From NCBI GenBank assembly GCA_001769505.1, contig MEOF01000019.1, forward strand, positions 1 to 64,000: 64,000 bases of DNA. The letters run 5' to 3'. Positions within the stretch are counted from its first letter, which is position 1, and each line of letters begins with the position of its first letter. Below the pieces are notes generated by a model. That model was not told the origin of the DNA. It worked only from the letters and a program-made list of their open reading frames with translations, and did no database searches. The DNA comes from Bacteroidetes bacterium GWF2_33_38 (GTDB lineage: Bacteria > Bacteroidota > Bacteroidia > Bacteroidales > GWF2-33-38). Below, piece after piece: positions 28,681 through 38,503 of the stretch. Made by a program: the position numbers and the translations under genes.

Positions 28681-31600
28681 ATGAGTCAAAATATGTTAAC
28701 ATTTAATAATAAAATATATTCATATTTGCTTTTATTTGTATTCTTAATTACTGTTAATGAGGCTTTTGCGCAAGAATTATCTGCGGGAGAGCAAGAGGTA
28801 AAAGCCAAAGCAATTGAACTTTTTAAAGAAAAAAAATATGAAGAGGCAATTCCATATTTTTCACAATTGTTGAGTTTATATCCTAAAGACCCTGACTATA
28901 ATTACAAATATGGAGTATGTTTAGTAATTGCAAATCGAGAAATTAAAGATGCGATAACATATTTAACTTTTGCGGCAAGCAAAGATGTTCCATCCAATTC
29001 ATATTTTTATCTTGGCAAAGCTTTTCATTATTCATATAAGTTCGATGATGCAATAAAATTTTATAACCGATATAAAGAAAAAGCAGAAAAATCAGAAGCA
29101 AAAGAACTTGAAGTTGACTTGCATATTTCGATGTGTAATAATGGAAAAGAACTTATTCGATACATCAGCGATTTAATTGTTCTTGAAAATAAGCAAATAA
29201 AAAAGATAGACTTTTATCGTTCGTATGAAATACGTGATTTTGGAGGACAAATTCTTGTTGCCCCCGAAGACTTCAGATCAAAAACGGATAAAGATGATAA
29301 AGAGGCAACCATAATGTTTTTATCAGAAAAGCTAGGAATGGTTTATTATGCGAGTTATGGGAAATCGAAAGAAAACGGAAAAGATATTTATCGACGAGTT
29401 CGAAATGCTGATGGAACATGGTCTGAACCTGAGAATTTAGGCACGATAATTAATACTCCATACGACGAAAACTTTCCGTATATACATCCTGATGGCGTAA
29501 CACTTTACTTTTCTTCAAAGGGGCATAAAAGTATGGGAGGATACGATGTTTACCGTTCGGTTTTTAATGAAAATACAAGTACTTGGTCAGCTCCTGAGAA
29601 TTTAGATTTCCCTACAAACTCTCCTTACGATGATATTATGTTTGCAACTGATGCAAGTGAAGATATTGCATATTTTGCATCAAAAAGGGAAACTAGTGGA
29701 GAAAAAATATCTGTGTATAAAATACAAGTTGATAAAAATCCTATTGAAAAAGAAGTTATTGATTTAGAGAAAGTTATAGAAAAGTCTAAGCTTGAAGTTT
29801 CACCTATTGCCGATAACTTAAAAGCAAGTGAAAATACTACGATTGAGGGAACAAACAATTTGAATATGAATTTAAAGTCAGAAGATATTGATTATAACTC
29901 ATATACTTTTGCCAAACTTAATATTTCTGATAACACGACTTCTGATAATATTTTTAAAGAGGTTCAGAAAGATGCCGAAGTTTTAAAAATAGCTTCTACA
30001 AAAGCTCGCAAAGATGCTGATTATTCCTATGTAATTGCAAATAATAAAAATCAAGAAGCTGATAGAAAGTATAAAGAAGCTTCAGATTATAAAGCACAAG
30101 CAAGCACAAGTTCTTCCGAAACTCAAAAACGAGAACTGATTTCAAAAGCGGTACAGTTAGAGACCGAAGCAGAAAAGAATACCAACGAAGCGATGGTGGC
30201 TTACAATGTTGCTCGAAGTCTAGAAAAAATAGCTGACAACAAAGAAAAGGAAGCTATAAATGCAAACAATCTTTACAAAGGATTACAGTCGGGAGAAAAT
30301 CAAGATGTTGTTTACTTGGCAAGTCGAGTTAATGAGAATAGAGAAAAGCTAAATAAAGATACAAATCAAACATTCGACACTAGCGAAAAGAAAATACAAG
30401 CTGAAAATAAAGCTAAAGAATTAGAAATAGCATTGAGCTCAGTTCAAGAGATTTCGAAAGAAACCAGTCGATTACGAAACGAAATGTCGAAATTAGATGC
30501 TGATTTAAAAGCCGACGAAAATGCCGCATATAAAGAACAACTTCAAACACGTTACAACGAAGTGAAAAACCAATATGATTCAAAAAAATCAGAGGAAGAA
30601 ACATTGCTTTCGAGTGTTCAAAAAATTAATAATGAAGTTGATGATTTGAATACTCAAGTTGCATTTTTAGAAAATCTTTCAACGGATATATCTTCAGAAA
30701 GTGTTGATAAAAATGAGATTGCATCAAAGGCGTCTTCAATTGATAAGACAGAACTTAATAATCAAATCAACGAAAAAGAATTTATTGCCGATAACAAAAC
30801 GGCTGAGAAAAATCCTGAAACGAAAGAAATAGATGATGTTGTTTTTGAATCTACTGAGACAATAGCAGTAGCAAATAAAAATACTGTTCCTAATTCAACA
30901 CAAATAGATGCGAACAAACAAGTCGTCGATTCGCTTAATTACATGATTGCCGAAAAGAAAAAAGAACTCGAGAACGCCCCAAATGAAGCAGAACGCACAA
31001 AAATTGAAAATGAAATAGAAGAACTTGATTTTTTGGTTGACATGAAAAATCAACAAGTGAAAAATAATGTTGCAGAAACCAAAACCGACAATGCAATTGT
31101 GGAAGAAAACCCAATTGATAATGCATTAATATTCCCATTTGGCGAAAATGTAGGAAGTGTACAACAAGATTATGAAAAAGAACTTTTTAAAGCACAATAT
31201 CACGAAAACGTAGCAAAAACATATCAGGCAAACCTTGAAACAATGAAATCAAGTCTTGATACTGTTTCAAATCCTGAAACCAAGAAGGCAATCGAAGGTT
31301 CTATTAGAAATATCGAAAAAGAAATTGCAAGCAATAAAAGCTTTGCTGAAAATAGTTTAAACAAGGCTCACAGTATTAAGTCTGAAAATCCAAACGATGT
31401 TGTTGATACTGAAATTTCTCCTGCCGAGTTATTCAAAAAAGCAACCGCTTATACTCAAGTAAATGAAATTCCTCTTGACGAAAACCAGAAAGAACAAGTT
31501 GAGACAACTCCACAAGACCGAAATTTTGCCGAAAATGCCTTTTCAAATTACGCAAAATACGATAAACAAGCACAAGCAAAGATTGATGAAGCAAATAAAA

Positions 31601-34600
31601 TTGAAAAACAAGGAACAAAAAGTAAAATATTAAAAGAAGTTGATGAAATTAATAAGAAAGCCGATAATGAATTTCACATTTATAACGAAACCTACGCTCT
31701 AGTTAATACTGAAGAGTTTCAAGTATATAATGAGGTAATTGAAGATAACCGAATTGTTGCCGAAAACAATGATTTAAAAAATGCACATTCTTTAGCAAAC
31801 GAAGCAAATATTTATTTCGATAAAGCAAAAGTTATCCGTAAAAATGCAGATTTGATTGTTGACCGAAAACAAAAAACCGATGAGTTGATTGTTGCTAAAG
31901 ACTTAGAATTATTAGCAATATCAAAACAAAAACAAGCAATTGATTTATATATTAAAGCTAAAAAAGATGGCGTTCAACCACAATATATTGTTTCATCTGA
32001 TTTGATTGGCGAAAATCCAGTTTCAAAAAGTATAGCATCAAAAGACAATACATCGAATCAGGAAATAACACTCCTATACGAAGAAGAAGAAAATCTTAAA
32101 AAATTCAGGGATAAAGAATATCAAGCCAATACATTATTAAAAGTAACTTCGAAGCAACTTGAAGATATTGAAAAAGAAAAGCAAGCTGCAAATCTTATCA
32201 TGAGCGACAGCAAGAGAGTTAAAGCTCTTGAGGTTATTAAACAAAAAGAAAATGCAGTAAAAGAAAAACTCATCGAGGCTTACGTTGCACACGGGCAGGC
32301 TGACAGTTTAAAATACTCAGTTTATAAAAATCAAATTGATCAACTTTCTGCTCCTCTCGCAAGCAATTCGAACAAGAGAATTCTTACAAAACAATATGCA
32401 AACGAGGCTGATTTTTATTACAACGAAGCTCAAAAATTGAGAGAAGCAGGGAAATCGGAGCCAAACAAAGAAGAAAAAATTAAAAGTTTGAAAAAGGCTA
32501 CCGATTTGGAGAAAAAAGCACTTGGCTCGCAAGAGGTTGCAGTTAATATTATGATGGATGTTAATCCTGTAATGTTTGCATCAAACAATGATTTGGTAAA
32601 ATTGGATATTCTTGAAAATCTTAACAAACCTGTAAGTGTTGTTAATATTGAAGCCGTTGAAGAGAAAAAAATTCTTGAGCAAATTAATCTCACAAAAGAA
32701 GATGTTGAAGCAATTGATTTAGCTAAAGAAAAACAAGACGAAGCTGACGTTGCTCTGAAAGAAAGCGAACTTTTATTGAAACAAGCCGACGAAATGAAAG
32801 CAATGGCTGTTGGACTTACGTCTAAGAAAGCAAAAAAGAAAGCTTTGAAAGAAGCCGAAAAGGTTGAGAAAAAAGGATTAAATCAGCAATTTAGTGCTGC
32901 AGAAACCTATGAACTAGTTAATAATACTAAGTTTTCGATTTACGAAGATTATGTTAAAAATGTTCGTATAAATGATAATACAAACGAAGCTAGACAAGGC
33001 AAATTACTTGAAAAGCAAGCAAGTCAAAAATTCAATAAAGCTAAAGGTTTACGAGACAGATATTACGCTTCAATTTCAAATGGTAAAGAGCCTGACATGA
33101 AGATTCTTAACGATGCAAATCAATTGGAGTTAGAATCAATACAGGAAATGAAAAAAGCATATCGCATATACTTACATATGCCATCAATTGATTCTATTCA
33201 AAAAAGAGACTCTCTCCTAGCCGTATCAGCTATTTCGGAAGAAATGCTTATCCGCTCAACTGCTGATATTACACCACTTGGTATGGCAAAATCAGATACT
33301 TTAAAAACGAATAATACAAATACAGAAAATATTGATTTAGCTGCAAATACAGTAGTTGAACCTAAAAATACAGACCCTGTAAAAAGCGAAGTAAATGCAA
33401 CTGAAGAGATTGCTGCAAATACCGAAAAAACAGCTAGTACATCAGAAGTTAAAAATGAAACACCTTCAGTAGGCAAGTCAGATGCTGGTTTTGTATTTGG
33501 ATTTTCAATTTTTGGTAACTCGCAATATTCAGATGCAAATCCAATTCCAATCAATGCAAAAATCCCCGATTGCATCGTGTTTAAAATTCAGGTTGGAGCT
33601 TTTGTAAACCCAATTCCGCAAAATACATTTAAAGGATTGTTCCCAATGACCGGCGAAAAACTTCCAAATAGCCAATACACTCGTTATTTTGTTGGAATGT
33701 TTCGCTCTGTTGAGGCTTCAAAACTTGTGCTAAACGAGGTTCATAACATTGGCTTTAAAGATGCTTTTATTGTTGCATATATTGATGGAAACAAAGTGTC
33801 GCAAACACAAGCAATTAATTTAATAAACGCAGGAAAAGACGACTGCGTTGCCGGTTATGCTCAAATTACCCAAAATGAGCTTAACTTAGTTCGAAATAAG
33901 CTTACTTCGGGTACTGATGTTGCTTCAAATGTTGTTACTGAAAACACAAATAAAACGGTAGCCGAAACAGTTGGGCGAAACTTGGTCGAAGCTCAAGATA
34001 TTACAAAAGTTGACGGGCTTTTATACACCGTACAAATAGGAGTATTTAAAACAGCTCCAACAACAGATAGATTAAAGAATTTATCTCCTATTTATCAACA
34101 ACAAACCGAATCAGGATTTATTCGATTCACAACCGGAATATTTGACAATTTTGATGTTGCTAAAGCTGAAAGAGACAAAGTTATCGATTTAGGAATTAAT
34201 GATGCGTTTGTTGCAGCTTATTACAAAGGTCAACGAATAACCTTAGATGAGGCTCGAAAAATGGAACGAGAAAAAACAGCTCCTCTTGCAAAAACGGCAA
34301 GTGTAAATGCTCCGAAAAACGATGTCGCATCTGAAAATTCACCGTCGATGAATAAAGGAGAGCTTACATTTAAAGTTCAAATAGGAGCTTATGAAAAGCA
34401 AGTTCCGACAGAAGTAGTTTCTTCCTTATTGAAAGCATCGGCGATGAAAGATTTTGAACAAAAAGTTATGAATGGAATCTCAGTATATTCGGTTGGAAAA
34501 TTCACCAATTACAATGAAGCAGTTCAATTAAAAAATATTTTAGTAAACGACAATATCCCCGATGCATTTGTCGTTGCTTATCAGGGCGAAAATAAGATTT

Positions 34601-34635
34601 CGGTTGAAGATGCTAAAAAACTTTTAAATCAGTAA
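28681..34635 (+). CDS. 1984-residue TPR / PD40 / coiled-coil / triple-SPOR envelope protein
   Basis: Signal peptide about 1-30 (ends AFAQ). TPR-like helices follow at about 35-160, then WD40-like PD40 strands (PENLGTIINTPYDENFPYIH, LYFSSKGHKSMGGYDVYRS) at about 225-345. A very long, Lys/Glu/Ala-rich helical and coiled-coil part at about 430-1600 shows a loose repeat around NEAxxYxxxAxxLR. Three SPOR-like domains start near 1632, 1780 and 1895, each with an FK(I/V)QxGxF-type first strand and an (D)AFVxAYxGxxI end. SPOR domains bind glycan strands lacking stem peptides. The protein is therefore likely a periplasmic or outer-membrane-linked peptidoglycan-binding scaffold. It is the first gene of an operon with clpS, an nfeD-like gene and floA. 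Confidence 0.88.
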   Translation: MSQNMLTFNNKIYSYLLLFVFLITVNEAFAQELSAGEQEVKAKAIELFKEKKYEEAIPYFSQLLSLYPKDPDYNYKYGVCLVIANREIKDAITYLTFAASKDVPSNSYFYLGKAFHYSYKFDDAIKFYNRYKEKAEKSEAKELEVDLHISMCNNGKELIRYISDLIVLENKQIKKIDFYRSYEIRDFGGQILVAPEDFRSKTDKDDKEATIMFLSEKLGMVYYASYGKSKENGKDIYRRVRNADGTWSEPENLGTIINTPYDENFPYIHPDGVTLYFSSKGHKSMGGYDVYRSVFNENTSTWSAPENLDFPTNSPYDDIMFATDASEDIAYFASKRETSGEKISVYKIQVDKNPIEKEVIDLEKVIEKSKLEVSPIADNLKASENTTIEGTNNLNMNLKSEDIDYNSYTFAKLNISDNTTSDNIFKEVQKDAEVLKIASTKARKDADYSYVIANNKNQEADRKYKEASDYKAQASTSSSETQKRELISKAVQLETEAEKNTNEAMVAYNVARSLEKIADNKEKEAINANNLYKGLQSGENQDVVYLASRVNENREKLNKDTNQTFDTSEKKIQAENKAKELEIALSSVQEISKETSRLRNEMSKLDADLKADENAAYKEQLQTRYNEVKNQYDSKKSEEETLLSSVQKINNEVDDLNTQVAFLENLSTDISSESVDKNEIASKASSIDKTELNNQINEKEFIADNKTAEKNPETKEIDDVVFESTETIAVANKNTVPNSTQIDANKQVVDSLNYMIAEKKKELENAPNEAERTKIENEIEELDFLVDMKNQQVKNNVAETKTDNAIVEENPIDNALIFPFGENVGSVQQDYEKELFKAQYHENVAKTYQANLETMKSSLDTVSNPETKKAIEGSIRNIEKEIASNKSFAENSLNKAHSIKSENPNDVVDTEISPAELFKKATAYTQVNEIPLDENQKEQVETTPQDRNFAENAFSNYAKYDKQAQAKIDEANKIEKQGTKSKILKEVDEINKKADNEFHIYNETYALVNTEEFQVYNEVIEDNRIVAENNDLKNAHSLANEANIYFDKAKVIRKNADLIVDRKQKTDELIVAKDLELLAISKQKQAIDLYIKAKKDGVQPQYIVSSDLIGENPVSKSIASKDNTSNQEITLLYEEEENLKKFRDKEYQANTLLKVTSKQLEDIEKEKQAANLIMSDSKRVKALEVIKQKENAVKEKLIEAYVAHGQADSLKYSVYKNQIDQLSAPLASNSNKRILTKQYANEADFYYNEAQKLREAGKSEPNKEEKIKSLKKATDLEKKALGSQEVAVNIMMDVNPVMFASNNDLVKLDILENLNKPVSVVNIEAVEEKKILEQINLTKEDVEAIDLAKEKQDEADVALKESELLLKQADEMKAMAVGLTSKKAKKKALKEAEKVEKKGLNQQFSAAETYELVNNTKFSIYEDYVKNVRINDNTNEARQGKLLEKQASQKFNKAKGLRDRYYASISNGKEPDMKILNDANQLELESIQEMKKAYRIYLHMPSIDSIQKRDSLLAVSAISEEMLIRSTADITPLGMAKSDTLKTNNTNTENIDLAANTVVEPKNTDPVKSEVNATEEIAANTEKTASTSEVKNETPSVGKSDAGFVFGFSIFGNSQYSDANPIPINAKIPDCIVFKIQVGAFVNPIPQNTFKGLFPMTGEKLPNSQYTRYFVGMFRSVEASKLVLNEVHNIGFKDAFIVAYIDGNKVSQTQAINLINAGKDDCVAGYAQITQNELNLVRNKLTSGTDVASNVVTENTNKTVAETVGRNLVEAQDITKVDGLLYTVQIGVFKTAPTTDRLKNLSPIYQQQTESGFIRFTTGIFDNFDVAKAERDKVIDLGINDAFVAAYYKGQRITLDEARKMEREKTAPLAKTASVNAPKNDVASENSPSMNKGELTFKVQIGAYEKQVPTEVVSSLLKASAMKDFEQKVMNGISVYSVGKFTNYNEAVQLKNILVNDNIPDAFVVAYQGENKISVEDAKKLLNQ

Positions 34636-34638
34636 TTT

Positions 34639-34920
34639 ATGCAAAATAAAGTTAAAGAAAATCCGATGAACGAAAATCTTGATAAATCACAATCAAGAGA
34701 AGAACACTTCATCGTTTTACACAACGACGAAGTAAACACATTTGATTACGTAATTGAAACTTTGGTTAAGGTTTGTGAACACAATTCGGTTCAAGCTGAA
34801 CAATGTGCTCATATTGTACATTTTAAAGGCAAATGCGAAGTAAAAAAGGGCACGTACGAATATTTAAAGCCAAAAAAAGACGAGCTTATAAATAAAGGTT
34901 TAAACGCAACAATCGAATAA
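34639..34920 (+). CDS. clpS: ATP-dependent Clp protease adaptor ClpS
   Basis: Delivers N-degron substrates to ClpAP/ClpCP. 93 residues: an unstructured N-terminus of about 22 residues followed by the ClpS core, recognisable as FIVLHNDEVNTFDYVIETL, the ...AEQCAHIVHFKGKCEVKKG segment and a final helix. The start is taken at ATG 34639, three bases after the upstream stop; an in-frame ATG (MNENLDKS) ten codons later is an alternative. No clp ATPase gene lies nearby. Confidence 0.92.
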   Translation: MQNKVKENPMNENLDKSQSREEHFIVLHNDEVNTFDYVIETLVKVCEHNSVQAEQCAHIVHFKGKCEVKKGTYEYLKPKKDELINKGLNATIE

Positions 34921-34921
34921 C

Positions 34922-35389
34922 ATGGCAATCACAGCTATAATTATACTCATTGTTCTAGGCGTTTTGCTTTTACTTCTCGAATTTCTTGTAATCCCAGGTG
35001 TAACAATTGCTGGTATTGGTGGTATTATACTTGTTGGAGGAGCCGTATATCTTTCATATGAAAAATATGGAGCAGCAGCAGGGCATTTGACTTTAGCCGG
35101 TTCGTTAGTTTTTCTTATCGTAATTTTAATTATTGCTTTTAATTCAAAAACTTGGAATAAGTTAAAATTGAAGTCGGTTATAGAAAGTAAAGTTACAAAT
35201 GTTGAAGAAGATCAGGTAAAAATAGGAGATATTGGAAATACTATTTCAAGACTTGCACCCATGGGAAAAGTCATGATTAATAATGAAATTTTTGAAGCTC
35301 AATCGAGTGGTGAATATATAAATCAACACACCGAAATTGAAGTTATTGCCCTTAGTCAAAATAAAATAATTGTTAAACCACTTAAATAA
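34922..35389 (+). CDS. NfeD-like membrane protein
   Basis: 155 residues. Two or three hydrophobic helices in the first 80 residues, with a Gly-rich [20 protein letters not shown] segment, are followed by a soluble OB-fold-like C-terminus (about 95-155) containing [18 protein letters not shown]. This is the short NfeD type that lacks the ClpP-like protease domain. NfeD proteins are commonly encoded next to flotillins and work with them, and here the flotillin-like gene begins eight bases after the stop. Confidence 0.88.
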   Translation: MAITAIIILIVLGVLLLLLEFLVIPGVTIAGIGGIILVGGAVYLSYEKYGAAAGHLTLAGSLVFLIVILIIAFNSKTWNKLKLKSVIESKVTNVEEDQVKIGDIGNTISRLAPMGKVMINNEIFEAQSSGEYINQHTEIEVIALSQNKIIVKPLK

Positions 35390-35397
35390 TAAAAACT

Positions 35398-36372
35398 ATG
35401 TTTGAAGGAACAGCTCTTTACATTGCAGTAACCATAGCGGCATTTATAGGTCTATGGATAATTTTGTATTTTATTCCTCTTGGGTTATGGTTCCAAGCAC
35501 TTGTCTCTGGAGTTAATATTTCATTAATTCAGTTAATTTTTATGCGTTGGCGAAAAGTTCCGCCAAGAGCTATTGTGCAAGCAATGATTGAAGGCACAAA
35601 AGCAGGAATTCCATTGAATCGAAATGAGTTAGAGGCACATTATCTTGCTGGAGGAAAAGTCGCTCAGGTTGTTCACGCTTTGGTTTCAGCATCAAAGGCA
35701 AACATTCAGCTCTCCTTTCAAATGGCAACAGCTATTGACTTGGCCGGAAGAGATGTTTTCGAAGCGGTTCAAATGTCGGTAAATCCGAAAGTTATAAACA
35801 CGCCTCCTGTTGCAGCAGTTGCAAAAGACGGAATTCAGCTTATTGCAAAAGCAAGAGTTACCGTTCGGGCAAATATTAAGCAATTAGTTGGAGGAGCCGG
35901 CGAAGAAACCATTTTAGCTCGTGTAGGCGAAGGAATTGTTTCATCAATAGGTTCTTCTGCATCTCATAAAGCCGTTCTCGAAAATCCTGATTCTATTTCT
36001 AGAGTTGTGCTAGAAAAAGGACTTGATGCAGGAACTGCTTTTGAAATTTTATCAATTGATATTGCTGATATCGACATAGGAAAAAATATTGGTGCTGTTT
36101 TACAAACCGACCAAGCCGAAGCCGATTTAAAGATTGCTCAAGCAAAAGCTGAAGAACGAAGAGCAATGGCAGTTGCAACCGAACAAGAAATGAAATCGAA
36201 AGCACAAGAAGCTCGTGCAAATGTAATTCAAGCAGAAGCTCAAATACCAATGGCAATAGCAGAGGCATTCCGTTCGGGTAATTTAGGTATCATGGATTAT
36301 TATAGAATGAAAAATATTGAAGCTGACACAAATATGCGTGAATCCATTTCAAAACCTACAAAGGGGAAGTAA
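35398..36372 (+). CDS. floA: Flotillin-like protein FloA
   Basis: 324 residues, cytoplasmic-membrane scaffold associated with ordered membrane domains. N-terminal membrane-inserted hydrophobic segment (about 5-45), then the conserved [21 protein letters not shown] block, SPFH/PHB-like core and a C-terminal Ala/Glu/Gln-rich helical region ([20 protein letters not shown]) typical of flotillin oligomerisation. Last gene of the SPOR-protein/clpS/nfeD/floA operon, followed by a terminator. Confidence 0.95.
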   Translation: MFEGTALYIAVTIAAFIGLWIILYFIPLGLWFQALVSGVNISLIQLIFMRWRKVPPRAIVQAMIEGTKAGIPLNRNELEAHYLAGGKVAQVVHALVSASKANIQLSFQMATAIDLAGRDVFEAVQMSVNPKVINTPPVAAVAKDGIQLIAKARVTVRANIKQLVGGAGEETILARVGEGIVSSIGSSASHKAVLENPDSISRVVLEKGLDAGTAFEILSIDIADIDIGKNIGAVLQTDQAEADLKIAQAKAEERRAMAVATEQEMKSKAQEARANVIQAEAQIPMAIAEAFRSGNLGIMDYYRMKNIEADTNMRESISKPTKGK

Positions 36373-36402
36373 TGAATAATTGTATTGTCTGATTTCAGAA
36401 TT

Positions 36403-36450
36403 AAAATTGCTTACTTAATTTTTACAAATTGAGTAGGCAATTTTTTGTTT
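36403..36450 (+). terminator. Intrinsic terminator after floA
   Basis: A 19-bp stem (36403-36421 with 36426-36444, two G-U pairs) with loop TTAC, followed by T-rich sequence. It closes the operon that starts at 28681. Confidence 0.85.
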
Positions 36451-36474
36451 ATACTATGTAATCAATCATAAATT

Positions 36475-36942
36475 ATGGAAAGAATAGCTGTTTTTCCTGG
36501 TTCATTTGACCCATTCACGCTTGGGCATGAGTCAATCGTTAATAGGTCTTTATCGTTGTTCGATAAAATATATATTGTAGTCGGTTATAATTCAAAAAAA
36601 GAGGGTTATTTCACCGTCGAAAAACGCATGGAATGGATTAATAAAGTTTACAAAAATAATAATCGAATTATTGTGGACAGCTATTCCGGTTTGACAGTTG
36701 ATTTTTGTAAAAGAGTTCATGCAAAGTATATTTTACGAGGATTAAGAACCTCGTCGGATTTTGAATACGAGCGTACAATTGCACAACTAAACAGAGCTAT
36801 GGCCGTTGAAATTGAATCGGTATTTTTGCTCACAACACCCGAATTAACTCCAATCAATTCAACCATAGTAAGAGAAATTATTCGACATGGAGGCGATGCT
36901 CAAAAGTTTGTTCCGGCTCAAATCGACTTGTCAGATGTATAA
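36475..36942 (+). CDS. coaD: Phosphopantetheine adenylyltransferase
   Basis: Transfers AMP to 4'-phosphopantetheine in coenzyme A synthesis. 155 residues, typical. Nucleotidyltransferase signature PGSFDPFTLGHESIV with the T/HxGH motif, plus LRGLRTSSDFEYE and the NSTIVREI ending. The final codons overlap the start of the next gene by eight bases, so translational coupling is likely. Confidence 0.96.
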   Translation: MERIAVFPGSFDPFTLGHESIVNRSLSLFDKIYIVVGYNSKKEGYFTVEKRMEWINKVYKNNNRIIVDSYSGLTVDFCKRVHAKYILRGLRTSSDFEYERTIAQLNRAMAVEIESVFLLTTPELTPINSTIVREIIRHGGDAQKFVPAQIDLSDV

Positions 36943-38404
36943 AGTTGGCTCACTATTTTTTCTGTTTTATTTTCTATTCAATTTTGCTTCCATTTCACAA
37001 AATGTAAGTTTATACGGCTACGCTCCATCTTATAAAGGAGAAGAAATTGTGTTTAGCACATTTTCAGATTTAATTACCAACACCGTCGAAAACATTGGTT
37101 CGTGCCGAGTTGATTCGGTCGGAAATTTTTCTTGTGTATTGAATCTTAATGAGACGAAAGAAGTTTTTACGGATTTAGGAATCTTCCATTGTATTTTTTA
37201 TGCTGAGCCAAATCAACGAATCAAAATTAATTTTCCAGAGAAAGTAGAAAAGGAGTTAAAAGATTTTTTAAATCCATATTTTGAACCCGTACAATTTTTT
37301 ATCGGGCTTAACGATTCGCTTGACATAAATTTCAACATTAAAACATTTGACGAAGTTTACGATAATTATATGTCAACTAAATTTCTAAATATGTATAGCA
37401 AGCCTGGGAAAGCCGATGTCGAGTTTTTTATACATCGAACCGAAGGACGATTTATCGATAGTTTAAATCAATATTTTAATGTTTATAAAAAGTATAAATA
37501 TGCAAGTTTAAAAAATTTGTCGTACATAATGGATTACCAACGAATGACGTTCGATTATTTTCGAAACAATCCAATTTGTTACTACAATATTGCATACATG
37601 GAATTGTTTAACAGTTTGTTCGAAAACTTTTTAGCACGACATGCTTCTACTGCAAAAGGCGAAGAACTTAAAGACGATATATTTTTGGGTAGAGGAATTT
37701 CGGCCATTAAAAATACATTGCGAAAAAACATCGAATTCTCGAACGACACGCTTCAAGAACTTATTCTGTTGAAAGGCTTGCACGATGCTTTTTTTATTCG
37801 AAATATGGTTCAATATCCTACTTTTCCCGAGAATCAATTACATCAAGTTCTTGACTCAATCGAAATTCTTACAAAAATTCCGGCACACAAAAAAATCGCG
37901 AAAAACATTCGTGCTAAAACGAAATTTCTTGCATCGGGAACCGAAGCTCCTGATTTTGAATTATTGAATAATGAAAATGAAAAAATTAGCCTAAAGAGTT
38001 TACATGGAAAATATGTTTACTTAAATTTTTGTAATACAAATAGCCGCGAATGCCGCGAAGAATTTGAATTGATAAAACAACTATCGAAACGATATAAAAA
38101 CTTAGAAATCATCAGCATTTCGACAAATTCAAATTTTAACGAAGCCGTTGATTATTTTAATACAAATAATTATAAATGGACTCTCTTGGATTTTAATTCT
38201 GAAATAGAAGTGGTGAAAAAATACAATGTGAATGTTTTTCCTACGTATTTTTTAATTGATAAAATCGGATTATTCGTTCTTTCGCCTGCAAAATCGCCTA
38301 AAGAAAATATTGACCAATTATTTAAAAGAATATTTAAAGAAAACGAAGCCCTAAGTCCAAATGATTATGACGATTTGTTTAAAAAGCCAAGCCCTTTGAA
38401 GTAA
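36935..38404 (+). CDS. Exported thioredoxin-fold (TlpA-like) protein with altered active site
   Basis: 490 residues from ATG 36935 (MYKVGSLFFLF). A signal peptide ends near ASISQ; an upstream in-frame start would place a non-signal extension before it. Residues about 20-340 are a beta-rich then helical N-terminal region of unknown role. Residues about 345-475 have the TlpA/AhpC-TSA pattern: APDFELLN, LKSLHGKYVYLNF, VNVFPTYFLID with the cis-Pro. The usual CxxC is absent: C366 and C373 are six residues apart (CNTNSREC). Disulfide-exchange activity is therefore uncertain. Translationally overlaps coaD. Confidence 0.82.
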   Translation: MYKVGSLFFLFYFLFNFASISQNVSLYGYAPSYKGEEIVFSTFSDLITNTVENIGSCRVDSVGNFSCVLNLNETKEVFTDLGIFHCIFYAEPNQRIKINFPEKVEKELKDFLNPYFEPVQFFIGLNDSLDINFNIKTFDEVYDNYMSTKFLNMYSKPGKADVEFFIHRTEGRFIDSLNQYFNVYKKYKYASLKNLSYIMDYQRMTFDYFRNNPICYYNIAYMELFNSLFENFLARHASTAKGEELKDDIFLGRGISAIKNTLRKNIEFSNDTLQELILLKGLHDAFFIRNMVQYPTFPENQLHQVLDSIEILTKIPAHKKIAKNIRAKTKFLASGTEAPDFELLNNENEKISLKSLHGKYVYLNFCNTNSRECREEFELIKQLSKRYKNLEIISISTNSNFNEAVDYFNTNNYKWTLLDFNSEIEVVKKYNVNVFPTYFLIDKIGLFVLSPAKSPKENIDQLFKRIFKENEALSPNDYDDLFKKPSPLK

Positions 38405-38503
38405 TCCTACTAAAAATGAAATTTTGATAAGTGTTCGTTATTATGAACGAAATGATTAATCCCTTACAATTTTGAAGGTAGTTTTTTAATTTATTATTGT
38501 CCA

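Noticed and set aside
33198-33575. Minus-strand 125-codon ORF antisense to the SPOR protein gene
   Set aside because: Shadow frame of a Ser/Thr/Glu-rich linker; no start context or motif.
36887-36934. Upstream start of the thioredoxin-like protein within coaD
   Set aside because: Starting at 36935 gives an N-terminal signal peptide; the longer form would bury it.
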